Below are positions 8,957 through 16,700 of a stretch of 64,000 nt of DNA, one piece after another. A program made the position numbers and the translations under genes. This DNA is from Hormoscilla sp. GM7CHS1pb (GTDB lineage Bacteria; Cyanobacteriota; Cyanobacteriia; Cyanobacteriales; Desertifilaceae): the NCBI GenBank assembly GCA_014323675.1, contig JACONN010000006.1, forward strand, positions 310,001-374,000, in the 5' to 3' direction. Under the pieces are notes generated by a model that made no database searches, was not told the DNA's origin, and saw only the letters and a list, made by a program, of their open reading frames with translations. Numbering within the stretch: the stretch's first letter is position 1; the number at the start of each line of letters is the position of its first letter.

Positions 8957-10719
8957 GGGTGTAATTAAAAGTGACACTTAATCATGAACCGGTGATGTGG
9001 TCAAAAGTAGTTGGTCGGGCAGTGCCGGCAGTGCCAGCACTGCCTCAATATCGCCGGTGAACGAAGGCGCAATATTGACGCCCGAGATTGATATATGTTC
9101 AGAACGCGATCATGGCAGAAAACTGATGTTGAGAAGGTAAGAGCCTCAATAATTGTTAGACTGCTTAGGTAAGGGACGAATTTTCTGGGTTTAAATTTAG
9201 CCAATAGGATTGCCAATCATCATTAACTCTTAATATCCTTAAAGCTAACATATCATTAGCGTTTTCAACGGTCCACCAAGAACCTGTTAATTTCAAACGT
9301 TTTTGAATTACATAACGATGTGCGCTCTCAATCTTTCCAGATCCAATTGGTAAATTAGCATCAATCGCATCTTTGTAGTTCATGTATTCAAGCCGGTTTT
9401 TAATGTATCGTACACCGACTCTGACGGGAGCAAATTTATCAGCTATATGTTCTGGTTCCAGGCGAGTTGATAAATTATTTAATACTTTGAGAACCTGATT
9501 GTTTTTGAGAGCTTTTTTTTGTTTTTCCAGCCATTTTTTTTGTTGCTTTTCATTAGCTCCAGGAGCTGCTGCTGCTAAATATTCACATAGATGATAAAAA
9601 TATATTAGATAGCTAGCACGTTCTCCAAACAAGCCCATTACCTGATTAACAATCCAACTGGCTCCATCTCCGATCGCATGAACTTTAGTCTTTTCACCTA
9701 TCCCAGCCCTTATAGCGCTATGCAGTCATTTGTTTCCTGCGGAGTCTACGGTACCTACTGTACCTCCAATAATTGTTTTTTTCTGAGTAGGGATTTCCAC
9801 AAGTGATAGACGAGCTTCTTTCCAACAACAAGATCTGGTTTTTCGGCGATCGATAATTTTATCATCATTGGTCGGAGTTTTTACAATTGGAATCATCGTG
9901 CCATCCATTTCTGCAATTAGAAGCTCTACTCCATCTCTATCGGTAATTTTTTCTGCTGGTTTTTGAGATCCTTTAACCGCATGTGCATGTTTTTGAGTAA
10001 TAGCTTGGGCCGAACTAATCGGCACAGTTATACCGTAATGTTCTTGTAGCTTTTCAGGAATTTTTCCAAATGGCACATCGGCTCCAAAATCCGTAATTGC
10101 TCGTTGCAATGGCAAAGAATAACCTCGACAATGTATTTGGGCAGATGATGAAAACGGTCTTCGAGAAATAAAAGTTTCTTCTATAATTTGGATAGTTCCC
10201 AACAGACTATGCCAATATAGTTGCTTTTTTCTCTGACGGCGCATCCCCGGAGATTTTTCACAAGCTAAGGCTTTTTTTTTCTCTTGCGAATTGGCCCAAT
10301 CTTGAAGAGAATCATTTCCCAGTTTTTTGAGTTCCGAGATAATTTTCAACTCGGTACTGCTCGCTGTTTCACAATTATTATCCGGATTTTCCACAAGATC
10401 TAGCAGAGATAAAATACGAGCCGATATATTGGGATGAGCCTGCAATCTTAGAGCTAATTCCGAAGCGCTGCTGGTTAGTTCAACCGTTTCATCATAATTC
10501 ATGAATTCAGACATATAGGGCTTTAGCTCCACGATCAACTTATAAATAAAATTATATAACATAAGGGTAAAAAAATCTCCCAATCAAGGCAGATTCACTA
10601 TTTGAGTTGTTCCATCCACTGTGGGGCCATCACCGGCGGTATCAGAACTCCGCCAGTGATACAGAGGTAGAACTACCGGACCGGTTAATAATGCCTAAGT
10701 GTCACTTTTAATTACACCC
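8957..10719. mobile_element. ISKra4-like insertion sequence with 9-bp target duplication
   Basis: 1763-bp element. The ends are inverted repeats of about 24 bp: left GGGTGTAATTAAAAGTGACA..., right ...TGTCACTTTTAATTACACCC. They are flanked by a direct 9-bp duplication TCCTCTAAC at 8948-8956 and 10720-10728. The single transposase gene is on the minus strand and carries an in-frame stop. It inserted into an intergenic heptanucleotide-like stretch (CTAACTACTAACTACTGACC) between the LRR remnant and the M50 protease gene. Intact ends suggest recent arrival. Confidence 0.9.
9165..10583 (-). pseudogene. ISKra4-like transposase interrupted by an in-frame TGA
   Basis: Two segments in the same frame, 10583-9726 and 9725-9165, are separated only by a TGA at 9726-9728. 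The sequence after it (LHSAIRAGIGEKTKVHAIGD) continues the transposase core, so TGG to TGA is the simplest explanation. Supporting motifs: ELLIAEMDGTMIPIVKT and KVHAIGDGASW (acidic residues of the DDE region) and the C-terminal NLPIGSGKIESAHRYVIQKR...WWTVENANDMLALR, typical of ISKra4-group enzymes. About 472 codons. Probably inactive unless the stop is read through. Confidence 0.8.
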
Positions 10720-10730
10720 TCCTCTAACTA

Positions 10731-12278
10731 CTAACTACTGACCGCTAACAACTGACTAACCGCCGATAATAACTGTCCAGCCAGGGTAGATGACAAGGGG
10801 ATGAGAGTGACTAGCATTAAGAATAGAGCTAAGAGAGCTAAGGCGGCCCTTTGGTCATCTGGTTCGGTGATTTCATTCAAGCTGGGTCGTTCTAAATCTC
10901 GTTGCAAGAAGACTATCAAGGCGGCCCAGTAAAGCGCTAAGGGGTTTGCCAGAGAGGCGATCGCCAATACAATTAGGGTAGCGATCGTCGTGAGACCAGC
11001 AACTTTCCGTCCGTAGATGGCCTGGACAATTCTACCTCCATCCAGCTGACCTGCTGGCATCAGGTTGATGGCCGTAATTACCAAGCCGATCCAACCAATT
11101 ATCGTCAGGGGATGAACATCAACCAACTGTTGCCCCAAGGCCGAACCCATTACCACCCTGGCCAATGTTCCTACTAAGATCGACCCTTGAAATAACTGAG
11201 ACGGTACTTGAAACAAACTGCCCGGATGGGAAAGCAGCAAACCCGCGATCAGCATTCCCAGGGAGAGAATGCCACCTGCTGCTGGTCCTGCTATAGCCAC
11301 ATCGAACAGCACCTGACGATTAGGCAACAAAGACTCAAAACGATTTAAGCTGCCAAAAGAGCCAATTTGCCAGGTAGGCAGGAAGAATGGCCAGCCGATC
11401 CTGACTTCATAACGCTTTGCTATTAACCTGTGACAGATTTCGTGACTTCCCAAAACTGCCCAAATGCCGATCGCGATCGGTCCTGCTTTGACCATCCCAC
11501 GACTGAAATCACTAAAGATATCGAAGCCTTGCAGTAACCCTCCAGCTGCCAAGCTAGTGACAATGGTCGCCAATGCCAGGATAACTGCCAGAATTTTTTG
11601 ACCAACCGTAGTTGTTTGGGGGTCATTGCGGCTGGGTAATACGATCGCCACTGGACGCCCTTCCGGGTTTTCGACTAAAAACAAACGGTAGCGATCGCCC
11701 AGTTTTTCTGACAAACTAGCAGACAGACGTTGGTGAACTGCTGCTGGTTCTCCCCGGAGATTTCCTTTAAATATTGCTCCTTCCTGATAGAGAATAGTTT
11801 CTGTAGCAAAAAATGTATCAACGCCAAATATATCCTGAATTTTTTTTATATCCTCCGCCAGAATTATCCCCGGGATTATTTCTTTAGTTGGAGATGCTTT
11901 TGTCTCCTTTTTTTCTGACTCTTTTGATGTCTCTTTTTTTTCCAACTCTTTTAATGTTTCCTCAATGGACTTTATCTTATCTGACCGTCGCTGTTGCAGT
12001 AAACTATCCGTACCTGCTGCTCGCATTTTTTTGCCTAGATAAATGTACAATCCTGCTGAGGCTACAATTAAGAATAGGACCGTCGCCAGGTTAATGTAAA
12101 TTCCCAGTCCGAACAGACAAAAAAACAGCAGCCAGGGAGCCATCAGCACCACCGACTGCAACCAAGCTAATATTCCCAATTTGCCATACTTTATAGCACG
12201 ATATAATCCCCACACCAACACTACCGCAGCAGCTAGCACTATTAAAGCAGTTACAGGATTTTCTAAAGTTGTAAACAT
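10731..12278 (-). CDS. Site-2 protease family membrane metalloprotease (EGY-like, M50)
   Basis: 515-residue intramembrane zinc protease. Two N-terminal hydrophobic segments (about 10-28 and 45-80) are followed by a charged Lys/Glu linker (100-135). The GNLR signature GNLRGE (172-177) is typical of the EGY branch shared by cyanobacteria and chloroplasts. The zinc site is HEICH (279-283) in a transmembrane helix, and the third ligand motif NLMPAGQLDGGR lies at 405-416. It should cut within membranes; the substrate cannot be told from sequence. Separated from the insertion sequence by only 2 bp beyond its target duplication. Confidence 0.9.
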   Translation of the reverse strand: MFTTLENPVTALIVLAAAVVLVWGLYRAIKYGKLGILAWLQSVVLMAPWLLFFCLFGLGIYINLATVLFLIVASAGLYIYLGKKMRAAGTDSLLQQRRSDKIKSIEETLKELEKKETSKESEKKETKASPTKEIIPGIILAEDIKKIQDIFGVDTFFATETILYQEGAIFKGNLRGEPAAVHQRLSASLSEKLGDRYRLFLVENPEGRPVAIVLPSRNDPQTTTVGQKILAVILALATIVTSLAAGGLLQGFDIFSDFSRGMVKAGPIAIGIWAVLGSHEICHRLIAKRYEVRIGWPFFLPTWQIGSFGSLNRFESLLPNRQVLFDVAIAGPAAGGILSLGMLIAGLLLSHPGSLFQVPSQLFQGSILVGTLARVVMGSALGQQLVDVHPLTIIGWIGLVITAINLMPAGQLDGGRIVQAIYGRKVAGLTTIATLIVLAIASLANPLALYWAALIVFLQRDLERPSLNEITEPDDQRAALALLALFLMLVTLIPLSSTLAGQLLSAVSQLLAVSS

Positions 12279-12323
12279 TTTTTATTGAAAATTTAATGCT
12301 TATTTAGATTTTTGTTTCTATAA

Positions 12324-13247
12324 TCACTTTACGTGGTCATTGCTGTTCTTTGCTGCTCTGAGATTACCATCATGTCGATCGAGGAGGTTAGCAGCCTGCT
12401 GTTTGTCTAAACCGGTCCAATGCATGAGTAAAGCCAGTTTGACATTGCGTCCGCTATTTTCCAGCAACAGGGCACAGTCACTCCGTTCCAGACCGGTGAG
12501 GTCTTGGAGCGTGCGGAGGGCGCGATCGTGTAACTTGTGATTAGTCACGGCCATATCGACCATGCGATTGCCGTAGACTTTACCCAGCTGCACCATCACG
12601 CCAGTCGAGATTATATTCAGGGCCATTTTGGTAACCGTGCCAGCTTTGAGTCTGGTTGAACCGGCCAGCACTTCTGGACCAACTAGGAGGCGAATATCGA
12701 TGTCAGCATCAACCTTGACTTGTTCTGGGGGAACGCAGGCCATAAAGATGGTGGTAGCGCCCCGCTGTCGGGCCCCTTGCAAGATGCCGCGGACAAAAGG
12801 GGTGGTCCCGCCTGCCGTAATAGAGATCGCCACATCCATTGCCGTCAGGTGGCGCTGGGCGATCGCCTGCATGCCATCTTCAAACCGGTCCTCCAAATCT
12901 TCCGAACTGCGCACCAAGGCCCCTGCACCGCCAGCAATTATCCCCTGGATCAAATCTGGGTGGGTACAAAAAGTGGGAGGACATTCAGCTGCATCCAAGA
13001 CCCCCAGTCGTCCGCTAGTCCCTGCGCCAGCATAAAACAGACGTCCGCCCCTACGTAGTAAAGCAGCCGTGCGGTCAATTGCTTGGGCCAACTGGGTTTT
13101 AGCAGCCGCGATCGCGGTTAGTACCTGGGCGTCCTCTCGATTGAAGAGTTCCACTAATTCCAGAGAACTCAGCTGGTCCAGGTTGAGACTATCAGGATTA
13201 ACCTGTTCCGTCAACAGATGCCCCAGGTTCCGCGGGATATTCTTCAT
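12324..13247 (-). CDS. murQ: N-acetylmuramic acid 6-phosphate etherase (MurQ)
   Basis: SIS-domain lyase that cleaves the lactyl ether of MurNAc-6-P to GlcNAc-6-P and lactate during peptidoglycan recycling in the cytoplasm. Diagnostic runs are LFYAGAGTSGRLGVLDAAEC (sugar-phosphate site; E88 matches the family catalytic Glu), RSSEDLEDRFEDG (second acidic site, about 113-125) and SITAGGTTPFVRGIL. 307 residues, normal length. Its ATG overlaps the stop of the upstream DUF3110 gene by 4 bp (13244-13247), so the two are translationally coupled. Confidence 0.95.
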   Translation of the reverse strand: MKNIPRNLGHLLTEQVNPDSLNLDQLSSLELVELFNREDAQVLTAIAAAKTQLAQAIDRTAALLRRGGRLFYAGAGTSGRLGVLDAAECPPTFCTHPDLIQGIIAGGAGALVRSSEDLEDRFEDGMQAIAQRHLTAMDVAISITAGGTTPFVRGILQGARQRGATTIFMACVPPEQVKVDADIDIRLLVGPEVLAGSTRLKAGTVTKMALNIISTGVMVQLGKVYGNRMVDMAVTNHKLHDRALRTLQDLTGLERSDCALLLENSGRNVKLALLMHWTGLDKQQAANLLDRHDGNLRAAKNSNDHVK

Positions 13248-13657
13248 AGCAGTTTTTCCAATTGCTGGCGAATTCGGTCTAGTTCTGAATCTTCTGTCCT
13301 TGGGGGCGCAGAAGAGCGTTCGACTCTCTCGGGAGGGGCAGTTGAGTCCCAGTCAGGATTTTCCAGGTTCGTCTCTGGGGGGGCCAACAACAGGCGTTCT
13401 TCCGGGGTACTAGGTCTAAAGTTTTTGGGCACCAACTTCCAGTCGTAACTTGCTTCGGCGCAAAATTCTTTGATTTCGTCGTCCTCGAGGGCCTCAACGG
13501 TAGGAGAGCCAAAATCTTGGGCTTCTAGTAACATAGCATAGCGGGTGGCGTCGTCTTCATCTTCAAACATGAGGACATAATTGCGACCCCCGATGGTAAT
13601 TGTGTGAATTCCCTCATTTTCCGTGCGGGCATTAAAAAGTAAGACATGTACTCGCAT
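13244..13657 (-). CDS. DUF3110 family protein
   Basis: 137 residues. The N-terminal half MRVHVLLFNARTENEGIHTI...VLMFEDEDDATRYAMLLEAQDF matches the DUF3110 domain known from cyanobacteria and plastid-bearing plants; function unknown. Then a Glu/Pro-rich low-complexity stretch (85-125) and a short helical end. No signal peptide or membrane segment. First gene of a two-gene unit with murQ. Confidence 0.85.
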   Translation of the reverse strand: MRVHVLLFNARTENEGIHTITIGGRNYVLMFEDEDDATRYAMLLEAQDFGSPTVEALEDDEIKEFCAEASYDWKLVPKNFRPSTPEERLLLAPPETNLENPDWDSTAPPERVERSSAPPRTEDSELDRIRQQLEKLL

Positions 13658-13793
13658 TGTTCTGTGCTGATGTAACCTTCCTGCGCCTGTTGGAGCAACT
13701 TGTGCTCTTTACACAATATACTCCACATGCGTTAATCTAACAATCTAGACCATCACCCTGTATCCCCGAGGGGATACAGCAGGACAATGCAAG

Positions 13794-16700
13794 TTGTCCC
13801 TACTGACCAAGAGTATTTTTACAGGCAATGATGGCATGACTAATGAGTCAAACTCCAATAACCAACCCGATCCCAAGCCCCCTACAGCACTAGCGCGTCG
13901 GGGTAATCGACTCCTGTGGTTGCGCAGGCGTCTACCAGTACCCTCACTTACCCACGGCTGGCACGCTCCGGGAACCCTCCGCTGCGCAGTTGTCGCGATC
14001 GGAAGCTTGTTGCTGGTGGGTGCTAGTGCTGGCGCTTGGTCTGGCTGGAGATGGCTGCACCAAGAGTTAGCACCGACAGTGGAAGAAGCGATCGACGGCA
14101 CGATCTCCCGCGAATTCCGCATGGGCCAACTGGAAAGCATCGTTCCTCAACTCCCGCCGGGTAATTTCCGTCTGCGGTTTGGCAGTTCGGGTTTACCACC
14201 CACCGAAACCGATGCTTCCTATGCTGCTATCGAGGTTGTGGAAGTTAATGTTGCTCTCAGACCGATGTTGTGGTCCCGATCGCGCGCAGCGCAATCGCTC
14301 AGTGTAAATTTAGATATCAGGTTAATCCGACCAGAGGTTTATCTTCAAGAGGATGAAGAGGGTAATTGGTTAAACTTGACTATCCAACCACAACCAGAAA
14401 CTTGGCTGAAGATTTCCACAGACCAGGTAGCAATTCAAGATGCTCGAATCCAGATCGTGCCATTTCCGCAAAAAGCCCCCGTTAGCTTGTCCAGTATAAA
14501 TGGTCAACTGAACATTTTCGGTAACAACCAAAACTTTCGGTTCGATATCAATGGCAAATTAGACTCTGGAGGTGATTTTAATGCCCAAGGAAACGTGCAG
14601 CTTCCTCAAAGGCAAGCTAACGTGCAGCTGCGTACCCAAGCCCTCTGCCTGGCTCCCCTCAGCAGTTTAATCCCCGATTTTTTGGCAGTTACTGTCCAAT
14701 CTGGGATTTTAGATAGTAACATCTCTGTTAGATATCGGAATGACCAGCCGTCTTTAAATGGTACGGTCAGTTTTCAGGACATCGCAGCGACCTACGCACC
14801 AGCATCGGAAAATCAAACACCGGTGTCTCGGTCGCTACGAGTCCTTCAGGACAAGAGTACGCGGAAGACGCCGAAGCCTTTGCAGATCGCCCAGACCCAA
14901 GGGAGATTGAACTTCCAGGATAAATTGATATCTTTAGAAGAGGTTTCAACTCTCTACGCTGGCAAAATTCCAGTAACAGCCCAGGGGGAGATTAATATTG
15001 AGAAGGGTCTGGATGTGTTAGCGCAGGTAGGATCTGTAACTCTAGAACATGCCATCGAAACTGTGGGGGTCTCGCCGCCCGTCCAGATGACGGGGGAGGT
15101 AAAAATAGAGGCAAGGATCGAGGGACCGTTTGACGGGCCTGTGGTGCAGGGAAACTTAACGACTACAAAACCAATTCGGATCGACAAGGTAGATTTTGAG
15201 GAGATTAGCGCTCAGGCACAATTCATTAATAATACTCTGGTAGTAGAGTCGGTGGAGGTAAAACCAGAGGTAGGGGGTGTGCTTACTGCTAAAGGAAAGG
15301 TGAAGCTGGGGGAAAAGGCGGGAATAGCCCTGGATTTTATGGTGGATAAGATCCCAGGAGATGCGATCGCCCAACTTTATGGCTTCAGTCCAGATGATAT
15401 CACTCTGGGAGAGATTTCTGCTGAGGGGGCAATATTTGGTCCGCCCAGTGATATTCGAGGGGAATTATCTGCTAATATAGCAGGAGGTGGTTTGCAAGCG
15501 GATGCCAGAATCACCACAGCGAGGGGTTTGGCTAGTGGTATCTTAAGGAGAGGGGAGTCGAGAGGAAAAGAATGGCAAGTTGGGTTTCATATTAACAAAA
15601 TTAAGTTGGGAGAAATATCCCCAAAACTGCCACCTAGTTTACAAGTTCCTTTGACTGGAGAGGCGAGAGTGTGGGGTTCTTTAGACTCTTTGGATCTGGA
15701 AAATATCCAGGGTTCAGGAGAGGGAAGGATTTTCGTTGCTGGTGGGAGAGTAGACTTATCGGGTCAGTTGCATACGATGCCTTCCGGACGCCGGGCGAAA
15801 ACCCGGAAGGCATCGTCGGGAGAATGGCAAGCTCAGGTGCAAACTCTTGATATCGATCCGGAACGGCTTTCTCCAGAAGTACCGCCTGGTTTGCTGGGAC
15901 AAATGACCGGAAATGTGCGGTTAGCAGGGTCTTTAACGGATGCGATTGCGCTGCGCGCACGCTACGCGATCGGGCCTGGTATTGAAGCTACAGCAGAGGG
16001 TAGCCTTTGGGTTGCTGATAGCTTGGTTGAGGCGTCCGGGAGACTAAAGGATGGGGAATGGCAAGCGTTGGTTCAGGCCCCGAGGGTGGAGATCGATCGC
16101 CTGAGTAGCCTGGGTTTAGAAATACCACCATTATTACAGGGAATTTCCGGCTCAACTGTGTTAAAATTTGCGGGAGATGTAAATGCCAAAACTATAGCTG
16201 ATATCGAGGGTGAAGGAGAGGTAGTGCTCTTTAGAGACCCAGTGTTAGAGCGAGGTACCCTGAAGGCAAATTGGGTATGGAATGGCGATCGGGTTTTAAT
16301 TGAGCAGGTATCGGCTCCGGGACTGAGTGCTAATGGTTCAATTTTGCCGAATTTAGAGAACCCACTTCTTAGTAACTTGGATCTGAATCTGGACCTGAAG
16401 GATCTGAATCTGGCAGAGTTACCCGTGCCAGAAAATGTTAAACTCGTTTCCGAGAGTACCCACCCTGTCGTGACGCGAAAGCGCACGACAATGGGTGGGT
16501 ATCTCTGGAAACGACTGACAGGTAATGTGGATTTTGCGGGCGCGATTGGAGGAGAAATTATCACCCCAAGGGTAAATGGAAATTTGCGGTTGCGGGGTTT
16601 GGGAGTAAACGATCTGGCTTTTGATCCAGATATGTCTGGTCCAGTCATAGCAGAAGTAGGTGAGGGAGTAAATATAGATCTGAAAGGAAATGAAGACCAA

